This document shows, piece by piece, positions 1 through 6,285 of a stretch of 10,434 nucleotides of DNA. The notes beneath the pieces were generated by a model. That model did no database searches and had not been told where the DNA came from. It saw only the letters and a list, made by a program, of their open reading frames with translations. The position numbers and the translations under genes were made by a program. The DNA lies in assembly GCA_913031655.1 (NCBI GenBank), contig CAJWFY010000048.1, positions 1 to 10,434 of the forward strand, given 5' to 3'. This DNA is from an uncultured Flavobacteriaceae bacterium. Its GTDB lineage: Bacteria; Bacteroidota; Bacteroidia; Flavobacteriales; Flavobacteriaceae. The stretch's first letter is position 1. Each line of letters starts with the position of its first letter.

Positions 1-60
1 CAATTAATTAATGATATTGGAACTTTATTAAATATGGAGAAATATCAAAAGCAATTTTAA
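1..60 (+). CDS. 3' end of an unidentified upstream gene (partial)
   Basis: The first forward frame is open from the window edge to a TAA at 58-60, and the other two forward frames hit stops within the first few codons. The visible tail is 19 residues, mostly polar, ending MEKYQKQF. It is too short to identify. It ends three bases before the rlmF start and lies in the same frame, so the two would be co-transcribed if this tail is real. An open stretch of 20 codons can occur by chance in AT-rich DNA, so this is a moderate call only. Confidence 0.45.
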   Translation, partial: QLINDIGTLLNMEKYQKQF

Positions 61-63
61 TAG

Positions 64-930
64 GTGCATCCACAAAATCCATATAGTAAGCGTTATGATC
101 TTAAAAGGCTAGTCAAACATCATACATTATTACAAAAGTATATTGTCTTAAATCCTACAGGAGAAGAGACGATTGATTTTAGTTCTTCAAAAGCAATATA
201 TGCATTAAATAAAGCAATGCTACTCGCTGATTTCAAACTAGAGAATTATGACTTACCTGAAGGTTATTTAATTCCACCTGTTCCAGGAAGACTAGATTAT
301 CTATTACACATTCATGATTTTATTTTAGAAAAATTCAATATTTCTAAGGATACTCAATTACGAGGTTTAGATGTAGGCTCTGGAGCTAATGGTATTTATT
401 GTATTCTAGGAGCTCAACACTTCAACTGGAAAATGGTTGGAATAGACAGTGATGCAAAAGCTGTTGAAATATCAAATAATAATATAAGTCACTCAAAAGA
501 ATTAAAAAATAAAGTTGATATACATTTCCAAGAAAATAAGAGTTTTCTTTTTAAGAACATCATAGGTTCTGATGAATTATTTGATTTTATGGTTTGTAAT
601 CCACCTTTTCATAGTTCTATTGAAGAAGCCACAAAAGGATCTCTTAGAAAGCTTAATAATTTAAGTAGCAAGAAAGAATTCACACTTAATTTTAATGGAC
701 AAACAAATGAACTTTGGTGTAATGGTGGAGAAACACTATTTATTAAAAGATTAATTAAAGAGAGTGTCTTATTTAAAAAACAAATAAAAGTATTTTCTTC
801 ACTAGTCGCTAAATCAGATAGCTTAACTAAAATAGAAAAACAACTTAATAAAGTAAAAGCGAATTTCCATATCTCCCCTACAATTACAGGGAATAAAAAA
901 GGACGTTATCTTTTTTGGTGGTTTTCATAA
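64..930 (+). CDS. rlmF: 23S rRNA (adenine(1618)-N(6))-methyltransferase RlmF
   Basis: This cytoplasmic enzyme uses S-adenosylmethionine to put an N6-methyl group on A1618 of 23S rRNA (E. coli numbering). The 288-residue protein opens with MHPQNPY, like the MHPxN start of the family, followed by a family-typical region containing IDFSSSKAIYALNKAML. The SAM-binding motif I, GLDVGSGANG, is at residues 101-110 and keeps the GAN-IY feature of RlmF. The catalytic NPPF motif of N6-adenine methyltransferases is at 179-182. Length is close to the E. coli protein of about 308 residues. The start is GTG at 64: the codon before it is an in-frame TAG, so nothing upstream is available, and the conserved N-terminus begins exactly here. 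It probably shares a transcript with the gene ending at 60 and converges on the helicase gene after a 46-bp gap. Function rests on family recognition. Confidence 0.93.
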   Translation: MHPQNPYSKRYDLKRLVKHHTLLQKYIVLNPTGEETIDFSSSKAIYALNKAMLLADFKLENYDLPEGYLIPPVPGRLDYLLHIHDFILEKFNISKDTQLRGLDVGSGANGIYCILGAQHFNWKMVGIDSDAKAVEISNNNISHSKELKNKVDIHFQENKSFLFKNIIGSDELFDFMVCNPPFHSSIEEATKGSLRKLNNLSSKKEFTLNFNGQTNELWCNGGETLFIKRLIKESVLFKKQIKVFSSLVAKSDSLTKIEKQLNKVKANFHISPTITGNKKGRYLFWWFS

Positions 931-965
931 AACTAATCTTAATCAACAGTTTGGCTTATTGAATT

Positions 966-979
966 TAGTTTTAAAACTA
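966..979. repeat. 14-bp perfect palindrome at convergent gene ends
   Basis: TAGTTTTAAAACTA at 966-979 is self-complementary. It overlaps the TAG stop of the minus-strand helicase gene (977-979) in the gap between rlmF and that gene. It might help end transcription in both directions, but it has no GC-rich stem, no proper loop and no clear T-run, so it is not a convincing intrinsic terminator. In DNA this AT-rich it may be chance. Confidence 0.25.
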
Positions 980-2290
980 CAGTATTCTTACTCTGACTTT
1001 TTTCTTTTTCAGTCTGGTGTTATTTAGCTTATCTATCAATTCGTCAGCAATTGATTTAGGCACTGCAACAAATGCACAATCTTGCTTTAATTCAATAGTA
1101 CCTAGTTGATCTTTTGTGATTTTTCCTTGTTTAAAAAAGAGTCCTGCTATATCTCCTTTGGAGATTTTATCTTTCCTTCCACCTGAGATAAATAGTGTTT
1201 CCCAAAATTGAGGTTTTCTTACTGATTTTTTTGATATGTTAACAACCTTAGCATTATTAACAAATTCAGGTAAGTCTTTATTTTCAAACTTCATTACATA
1301 AGCAGTTCCCTTAGCATCTATCCTACCCACTCTACCATTTCTATGAGTAAACTCTTCCAAAGTTCTAGACATTTCGTAGTGAATAATAAATTTTAACTCT
1401 GGAATATCAATTCCTCTTGAAGCTAAATCAGTAGCAATTAAAATTTGATTCGTTCCGTTTCTAAATTTAATTAACGAACGCTCTCTATCTTTCTGTTCCA
1501 TTCCACCAGAAAAACAACTGTGATTAATATTATTTTTATCTAAAAAGCGACTTACTTGATCAATACTTTCTCTTACATTACAAAATACAATTCCTGTTTG
1601 ATCGCCTAAATACTCTATTAGATCTAACAGTGCTTGTAATTTGTTGTTGTTAGATAATCGCACTGTTTTAATCTCTAAACTTGAACCAGTCTTTTCTTTC
1701 AAGTAATTTACAGTTGTTGGGTTGTTTAAGCGTACAAATCCTGGTATTTCTATATTATGGGTTGCTGATGTTAAAACACGTTTGTTTACATGAGGCAATT
1801 GATTAATGATTTCCATCATTTCTAATTCAAAACCAACTTCAAGAGATTTATCAAACTCATCTAATATGAGAGTTTTTATGTTTTTTTTGGAAAACCGATC
1901 ATTACTAAAGTGATCTGCAATTCGCCCTGGTGTTCCTATTAAAATAGCAGGTACATGTTTAATTTCAATTTTGTCTTTAGACATGGGACGACCCCCATAA
2001 ACAGCGTTTACTTTAAAACCTGATCCCATATTGCGAGCAACCTGTTCTATTTGAATAGCCAGTTCTCTAGATGGAACTAAAATCAACGCTTGTATATCAC
2101 TGCATTTAGAATCCAAAATTTTAATAATCGGCAATAAAAAAGCTAATGTTTTTCCAGTCCCGGTAGGGGAAAGAAGAATGGTATTGGTTGTTTCACTAAT
2201 AACAGAAATAGCCTTCTCTTGCATGGGATTTAATGCGTTGATATTTAATTTTTTTAAAATATCTTTTTGTTCTTTAATGCTATTTGCCAT
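977..2290 (-). CDS. DEAD-box ATP-dependent RNA helicase, DbpA-like
   Basis: An ATP-driven RNA helicase, probably acting in large-subunit ribosome assembly. The 437 residues carry the DEAD-box motifs in order: Q-motif region NPMQEKAI (21-28), motif I SPTGTGKT (41-48), Ia PSREL (73-77), Ib GTPGR (119-123), motif II as DEFD (144-147), motif III SAT (175-177), then DLASRGIDI and HRNGRVGR as motifs V and VI. Roughly residues 370-437 resemble the DbpA RNA-binding domain: GGRKDKISKGDIAGLFF, then FVAVP, then a basic KKKKVRVRIL end. In E. coli that domain targets hairpin 92 of 23S rRNA. The Phe in motif II replaces the usual Ala but keeps the Asp and Glu that act in catalysis. The start is ATG at 2290; the small gene upstream ends 48 bp away, so co-transcription is possible. 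The helicase class is certain; the exact orthology to dbpA is less so. Confidence 0.92.
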   Translation of the reverse strand: MANSIKEQKDILKKLNINALNPMQEKAISVISETTNTILLSPTGTGKTLAFLLPIIKILDSKCSDIQALILVPSRELAIQIEQVARNMGSGFKVNAVYGGRPMSKDKIEIKHVPAILIGTPGRIADHFSNDRFSKKNIKTLILDEFDKSLEVGFELEMMEIINQLPHVNKRVLTSATHNIEIPGFVRLNNPTTVNYLKEKTGSSLEIKTVRLSNNNKLQALLDLIEYLGDQTGIVFCNVRESIDQVSRFLDKNNINHSCFSGGMEQKDRERSLIKFRNGTNQILIATDLASRGIDIPELKFIIHYEMSRTLEEFTHRNGRVGRIDAKGTAYVMKFENKDLPEFVNNAKVVNISKKSVRKPQFWETLFISGGRKDKISKGDIAGLFFKQGKITKDQLGTIELKQDCAFVAVPKSIADELIDKLNNTRLKKKKVRVRIL

Positions 2291-2338
2291 TATAAGTAAT
2301 TCTGTTTTAAATAATTTATTATTAGCTAAAAAAAATCT

Positions 2339-2626
2339 CTAGAAATTATCTTTTTCAAAATCTTTCAAACTCCATACTAACTCTGGATTATCAATGAAAT
2401 CAGGACTTATATCCACTGCTTTAGCGTGAATATCTATATCTGTCCCATCTAGTTTAACGACCCAGTAATCAATTTTATTAATTCTAGAAATACCTTCCAC
2501 TAATTCTGCATCAATTTTATGTTTTTTCTTTAAGAAATAAGCAAAAAAATAGCAGCTTTTCCAACTCTGATCTTTTTTAGGTTTAAAATCTAAAAGAAAT
2601 TTGTCTATTAAATCTTTTGTATCCAT
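2339..2626 (-). CDS. Small hypothetical protein, possibly a degenerate transglutaminase-like fold
   Basis: I do not recognise this 95-residue soluble protein with confidence. I chose the ATG at 2626. A TTG at 2656 would add only MQIIFLFFKT, encoded by an A/T-run stretch that looks like leader. The protein has a helix-like start, then SWKSCYFFAYFL with Cys25, then DAELVEG and YWVVKLDGTDIDIHA (54-68). That order, a Cys at the head of a helix followed by strands ending in a W-V-DG-x-x-D pattern, recalls transglutaminase-like or papain-like folds. However, the His that normally precedes the Trp is absent (Asp-Tyr-Trp at 53-55), so catalysis of the usual kind is doubtful. It lies 48 bp upstream of the helicase on the same strand, and is divergent from the kinase-like gene. 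Codon use is like that of its neighbours. The fold suggestion is inference. Confidence 0.75.
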   Translation of the reverse strand: MDTKDLIDKFLLDFKPKKDQSWKSCYFFAYFLKKKHKIDAELVEGISRINKIDYWVVKLDGTDIDIHAKAVDISPDFIDNPELVWSLKDFEKDNF

Positions 2627-2710
2627 TGTTTTAAAAAATAAAAATATTATTTGCAAAGAAAGTCAAAAAAAACAATTTAGAATGTTTATGTTTATTTATA
2701 TAATCATAAA
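2627..2710. promoter_or_regulatory. Divergent intergenic region, probable promoters both ways
   Basis: These 84 bp separate the start of the small minus-strand gene from the start of the plus-strand phosphotransferase gene, so promoters for both should lie here. On the plus strand TATGTTTA at 2687-2694 matches TAnnTTTG except for the last base, at a suitable distance from the ATG at 2711. No clear -33 TTG is properly spaced from it. On the minus strand the best candidate, TTTCTTTG, also has one mismatch. An A-run lies at about 2664-2671. Neither promoter is firm. Confidence 0.3.
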
Positions 2711-3685
2711 ATGAATAAAATAATTGAAGAAAATTTTAATCTTGTAATTATTAATATAAAAAAACTTAATGGTTATGAAAATGAAAATTACTTAATAGAA
2801 ACTTCAAATAGCAAATTTATATTTAAAAAATACCCCTACTCAACCGAACTAAAATCGATTATTCAAGGTGAGAATGAGACTTTAATTTACTTATCTAATA
2901 AATCCAGTCAGTTTCCTAACCCAATTAGTACAGTTGATGGAAAATATCTTATAGTTCAGAAGCTAAATGGAAAAAAATTTATATTTAGAATGTTGTCTTT
3001 TCTAGATGGAGATATGCTTGGTAGTATAGTTAACACTAAAGATGCGTTCAAGTCCTTTGGAACATTTCTTGCAAAAATGAACAAGAAACTTCTTTTGTAT
3101 AATAACAATATAATTAAAGCTAGAGTTTGGAACTGGGATTTACAATACTTTAAAATGAACGAGATTTATATTAAAGACATTCCTTATAAAAAAGACAGAA
3201 CTTTAGTTAAATATTTTTTTAGTCTTTTCAAAGAAAATGTAAATCCGCTCTTACCAACTCTTAGAAAATCTATTATTCATAGCGATGCAAATGAATGGAA
3301 CGTACTTTTAACAAATCACAAAGTTTCTTCTATTATTGACTTTGGAGATTTAGTTTACTCTCCTTTAATTAATGAATTGGCAATTGCTATGACTTATGCC
3401 TCTTATGATAAAGATAAACCTTTAGAATGGGCTCAAATAATTTTAAAATCATATAACAAAGAGCTTCCAATTCTAGAGGTTGAAATAAAAATTCTTTATT
3501 ACTTAATAGCAGCAAGATTGTGTGTTAGCCTATGCAATGGAGCTCATTCAAAAAAAATAAATCCTAAAAATAAATATGCTTTTTCCAGTGAAGAGTCAGC
3601 ATGGAAAATGCTTAATAAATGGAAAGAATTTAACCCTCTGTTAGTTGAACATGCTTTTCGAAAAACAATTGGTTATTCTGTGTAA
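2711..3685 (+). CDS. Aminoglycoside-phosphotransferase-fold kinase, hydroxylysine-kinase-like
   Basis: A 324-residue small-molecule kinase of the APH/choline-kinase fold. The N-lobe has the LNGYENENYLIET loop followed by FIFKKY, whose Lys39 is the likely ATP-binding lysine. The catalytic loop is HSDANEWN (His190, Asp192, Asn197) and the metal-binding Asp is Asp210 in IIDFGD. The segment around IIDFGDLVYSPLINELAIAM and the C-terminal part (SAWKMLNKW, NPLLVEHAFR) resemble hydroxylysine kinase (HYKK/AGPHD1). They also resemble the kinase domain of large bacterial proteins in which it is fused to a peptidase-like domain and a class-III aminotransferase. Here the protein ends where that kinase domain would end, and no such partner lies nearby. 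The likely reaction is phosphorylation of a hydroxyl on an amino acid or amino alcohol; the true substrate is unknown. There is no sign of an antibiotic-resistance role. The start is ATG at 2711 and no SD sequence is visible. Confidence 0.82.
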   Translation: MNKIIEENFNLVIINIKKLNGYENENYLIETSNSKFIFKKYPYSTELKSIIQGENETLIYLSNKSSQFPNPISTVDGKYLIVQKLNGKKFIFRMLSFLDGDMLGSIVNTKDAFKSFGTFLAKMNKKLLLYNNNIIKARVWNWDLQYFKMNEIYIKDIPYKKDRTLVKYFFSLFKENVNPLLPTLRKSIIHSDANEWNVLLTNHKVSSIIDFGDLVYSPLINELAIAMTYASYDKDKPLEWAQIILKSYNKELPILEVEIKILYYLIAARLCVSLCNGAHSKKINPKNKYAFSSEESAWKMLNKWKEFNPLLVEHAFRKTIGYSV

Positions 3686-3868
3686 AATATTAAACAGTTT
3701 TATAAAATCAAACTACTTAATTAATATTTTTCTTTAAAATAAATTCTACTTACAGATAATTCAATAATAATTTATGTCATTTTTTGATGAAACCACAATA
3801 AATCAATACACTGTTTTAGAATAAAGTAAAAAAACTCTAAGTTTCATATTAAGAAGGACTTACAAATA

Positions 3869-3913
3869 GTAAAAAGATTAGATTTGCGCCTTTAAAAAAT
3901 AAAAATCTTTTAC
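3869..3913. repeat. Imperfect inverted repeat flanking the SulP -7 element
   Basis: GTAAAAAGATT (3869-3879) is matched downstream by AATCTTTTAC (3904-3913), whose reverse complement is GTAAAAGATT. The arms are identical except for one extra A in the left arm. The 24 bases between them contain the rest of the -7 element and the expected transcription start. As DNA it could be an operator for a dimeric repressor. As RNA the left arm would lie upstream of the expected start, so a leader hairpin is less likely. AT-rich arms weaken the case. Confidence 0.35.
3879..3886 (+). promoter_or_regulatory. Bacteroidota-type -7 promoter element for the SulP gene
   Basis: TAGATTTG is an exact match to the Bacteroidota sigma-A -7 consensus TAnnTTTG and is followed by CGCC, a small GC patch in otherwise AT-rich DNA. 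The expected transcription start, a few bases downstream, would leave a leader of roughly 25 bases before the ATG at 3918. No good -33 TTG is seen; the nearest is a TTA at 3860-3862, about 16 bases upstream. The exact -7 match and its position support it; the missing -33 element lowers confidence. Confidence 0.45.
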
Positions 3914-3917
3914 TTTG

Positions 3918-5528
3918 ATGAATCTTTTCAAAAACTTTACTCAAAATCCCAAAAATGATATTCTTTCTGGATTTACAGTTGCATTGGCTTTAATTCCAGA
4001 AGCAGTAGCTTTTGCTTTTATCGCTGGTATTGATCCCCTAGTTGGTCTTTATGGTGCTTTTATCATGGGAATAATAACTGCTCTTTTTGGAGGAAGACCT
4101 GGAATGATTTCAGGAGCTACAGGAGCTATGGCCGTTGTAATGATTCATATGATCCAAAAAGGTAATGAAGTTGGAGATACTCTTATAAATCCAGTAGAAA
4201 ATTTAGGATTACACTGGCTTTTCATAACACTATTAATAGTTGGTTTAATTCAAGCATCAGCAGGAGTTTTTAAATTGGGTAAATTTGTTCGTTTAATTCC
4301 GCATTCCGTAATGATGGGATTCGTTAACGGATTAGCAATCGTAATTTTCTTATCTCAACTGGGTTTGTTTCAAAAAAACACATTAGAAGGAACGCAATGG
4401 ATTAGTGGAATTGAATTATACACTATGCTTTCTTTAGTTGCAGTTACAATGCTTATTATGTATTTTCTTCCTAAAATAACAACTAAAGTTCCAGCAGCTT
4501 TAGTGGCTATAGTCAGTGTAGCTCTAATTACTATAATTGGAGGTCTTGAAGTTTCTACAGTTGGTTCTTTTATACTAGATGGTGGTGGTGAAGGTCTTAA
4601 AGGTGGTTTACCTGTCTTCCAAGGCCAGATCTTTGAGCTACTATATACTCTTGAAGGACATTGGGGGTTGATTTTATCTACCGCTATATTATTAGCAGCA
4701 GTAGGTCTTATAGAGTCACTCATGACGCTTAACCTAGTAGATGAAATTACACAAACTAGAGGGAGTGGAAACCGTGAGTGTTTGGCTCAAGGCGGTGCTA
4801 ATTTTTTAAACGGACTATTTGGAGGAATGGGAGGATGTGCTATGATTGGTCAATCGATTATAAATGTAAATTCAGGTGGAAGAGGACGTTTGTCTGGACT
4901 AATTGCTTCAATGTCCTTATTATTTTTCATTCTTTTTGGCTCAAATGTAATTGAACAAATTCCTATTGCTGCTCTTGTAGGAGTAATGTTCATGGTTGTA
5001 ATTGGCACTTTTGCTTGGAGTAGTTTTAGAATATTACATAAAATACCAAAATCAGATGCTTTTGTTTTAATCACCGTATCCGCTATAACGGTATGGCAAG
5101 ATTTAGCAATAGCAGTAATCGTTGGAGTTATAATTTCTGCTTTAGTCTTTGCATGGGAAAATGCAACAATGATTAGAGCAAGAAAAAGAATAAAAAAAGA
5201 TGGAACAAAAGTATATGAAATTTGGGGACCATTATTTTTTGGTTCAATTCAAAATTTCAATTCAAAATTTGATATTCAAAATGATCCTGATGAAATTGAA
5301 ATAGACTTTATCGAGTCAAGAGTAAGTGACCATTCTGGAATAGAATCAATTGAAAATCTAATTCAAAAATATTTGAGTTTAAATAAAAAAGTTAAACTTA
5401 CTCACCTTAGTCCTGAATGTAAAACATTGTTATTAAAAGCTAACCCATTAATGAAAAATAACATTAAAGACTCTATAGACGATCCTCGTTATTACGTAGT
5501 AACCGACCTTATTGATCGTCAAGTTTAA
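3918..5528 (+). CDS. SulP-family inorganic anion permease with C-terminal STAS domain
   Basis: An inner-membrane anion carrier of the SulP (SLC26) family; members move sulfate, bicarbonate or dicarboxylates by proton or sodium symport or by exchange. I take the ATG at 3918 (536 residues); a TTG one codon earlier would only add one Met. The N-terminal family signature is at about residues 24-48 (ALIPEAVAFAFIAGIDP, then GLYGAF), followed by GRPGMISGATGAMAVVM (59-75). Many hydrophobic segments follow up to about residue 415, with the conserved GGMGGCAMIGQSIINVNSGG stretch in the second half. About 427-520 is a cytoplasmic STAS domain. Its DHSG at 471-474 sits where anti-sigma antagonists have the phosphorylated serine loop. 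No carbonic anhydrase or sulfur-assimilation gene is next to it, so the substrate is open. It probably has its own promoter at 3879-3886 and converges on the HMA-MauE gene after 22 bp. Confidence 0.92.
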   Translation: MNLFKNFTQNPKNDILSGFTVALALIPEAVAFAFIAGIDPLVGLYGAFIMGIITALFGGRPGMISGATGAMAVVMIHMIQKGNEVGDTLINPVENLGLHWLFITLLIVGLIQASAGVFKLGKFVRLIPHSVMMGFVNGLAIVIFLSQLGLFQKNTLEGTQWISGIELYTMLSLVAVTMLIMYFLPKITTKVPAALVAIVSVALITIIGGLEVSTVGSFILDGGGEGLKGGLPVFQGQIFELLYTLEGHWGLILSTAILLAAVGLIESLMTLNLVDEITQTRGSGNRECLAQGGANFLNGLFGGMGGCAMIGQSIINVNSGGRGRLSGLIASMSLLFFILFGSNVIEQIPIAALVGVMFMVVIGTFAWSSFRILHKIPKSDAFVLITVSAITVWQDLAIAVIVGVIISALVFAWENATMIRARKRIKKDGTKVYEIWGPLFFGSIQNFNSKFDIQNDPDEIEIDFIESRVSDHSGIESIENLIQKYLSLNKKVKLTHLSPECKTLLLKANPLMKNNIKDSIDDPRYYVVTDLIDRQV

Positions 5529-5550
5529 GTTTAGTAAAATTTAACGATTA

Positions 5551-6270
5551 TTATTGAACTAACATTAGTGCTGCCATTATTATCATTACAGCATTTTCAA
5601 TAAAAGTAGCCTCAGTCATTGGTAATTTTAAAGCAGTACCTAAACAAGCACATTGTATAGATTTTTTACTTAATAACGTTCTAGTTACTCCTACTGTTGT
5701 AATTCCTAGGATTAAAAGCGTAATCCACAAGGCTATATTCAACTCTAAACGCATCAAAAACATAAAACTTAATGCTATTTCTATAAATGGATATAACCAG
5801 GCATAAACAGAAAACTTTTTTGCTAATGGATCATACATTTGAAAAGCATTATGAAAACCATTCAAATCTAATATTTTAAAAAAACTAAAAACTACAAAAA
5901 ATAAACCCATATAATCGTACATAAAACCACTCCAACTCCAATTATAGTAATTCAAAAAAAAAGCTGCACAAGTGATATAAAGAAGAATTAAAAACAAAGG
6001 TTTTAATTCTTTTAATTTCGTGTTTTTTTCTTTAAAAGATGTTTCAATATCAGTATCTATATTTTTATTATTAGAGGTTATTATGAATTTTTTTGGTAAT
6101 GCTTTTTGAACTAATTCATTAGCTATATATACGTGGGTGTTTAGTTCAACTTGATTTTTATTAAGGTCAACAAACACCCCAGTAACGTGTTTCAATTTAG
6201 ACAAGTGATTTTCCACTGAAGATTTACACCCTGAACAAGTCATTCCTTTAACAGTATATGTTTGTTTCAT
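5551..6270 (-). CDS. Heavy-metal-associated (HMA) domain fused to MauE-like membrane protein
   Basis: This 239-residue protein joins two modules. Residues 1-65 are an HMA domain with GMTCSGC (Cys12 and Cys15), the fold of copper chaperones and copper-ATPase N-termini, likely to bind Cu(I) or a similar soft metal. From about residue 90 it is a membrane domain with roughly five hydrophobic segments (91-108, 117-134, 154-174, 177-196, 221-238). This part resembles MauE/DoxX-like proteins, including MYDPLAKK and a second cysteine pair, QCACLG (Cys207, Cys209). MauE acts in maturation of methylamine dehydrogenase, possibly in disulfide chemistry, but there are no mau genes here. A role in metal handling coupled to redox is inference. 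The gene starts 15 bp after rarA on the same strand and is probably co-transcribed with it. I recall similar proteins in other flavobacteria, so the fusion is probably not unique to this genome. Confidence 0.85.
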   Translation of the reverse strand: MKQTYTVKGMTCSGCKSSVENHLSKLKHVTGVFVDLNKNQVELNTHVYIANELVQKALPKKFIITSNNKNIDTDIETSFKEKNTKLKELKPLFLILLYITCAAFFLNYYNWSWSGFMYDYMGLFFVVFSFFKILDLNGFHNAFQMYDPLAKKFSVYAWLYPFIEIALSFMFLMRLELNIALWITLLILGITTVGVTRTLLSKKSIQCACLGTALKLPMTEATFIENAVMIIMAALMLVQ

Positions 6271-6285
6271 AATTATAAAATTTTT

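Larger units (their letters stand above)
3686..3917. other. 232-bp intergenic region before the SulP gene
   Basis: This is the longest gene-free stretch of the window. Just after the kinase stop there is a weak inverted repeat, AGTTT and AAACT separated by about 9 bases, followed by a T-rich stretch, which could be a poor terminator. The middle (about 3740-3860) shows no open frame of note, no tRNA-like fold and no repeat that I can recognise. The last 50 bp hold the probable SulP promoter and an inverted repeat, listed separately. Confidence 0.6.

Noticed and set aside
2627..2656. TTG start at 2656 for the small minus-strand gene
   Set aside because: The ten added residues come from A/T homopolymer-like leader sequence, and a standard ATG with A-rich upstream bases is at 2626.
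2711..3685. Aminoglycoside resistance gene
   Set aside because: The APH fold is shared by many metabolic kinases, and the sequence around the catalytic and C-terminal regions is closer to hydroxylysine-kinase-like proteins.
3690..3735. Intrinsic terminator after the kinase gene
   Set aside because: The only stem is about 5 bp of A/T-rich pairs and the T-run is interrupted, too weak to list as a terminator.
4370..4723. 117-codon open frame on the minus strand inside the SulP gene
   Set aside because: It is antisense to a well-supported permease, and its translation is rich in Pro, Ser and Thr with no domain-like pattern. It is a shadow of the coding strand.
4850..5074. 74-codon minus-strand open frame inside the SulP gene
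   Set aside because: Antisense to the same permease gene, with no recognisable motif and no start context.
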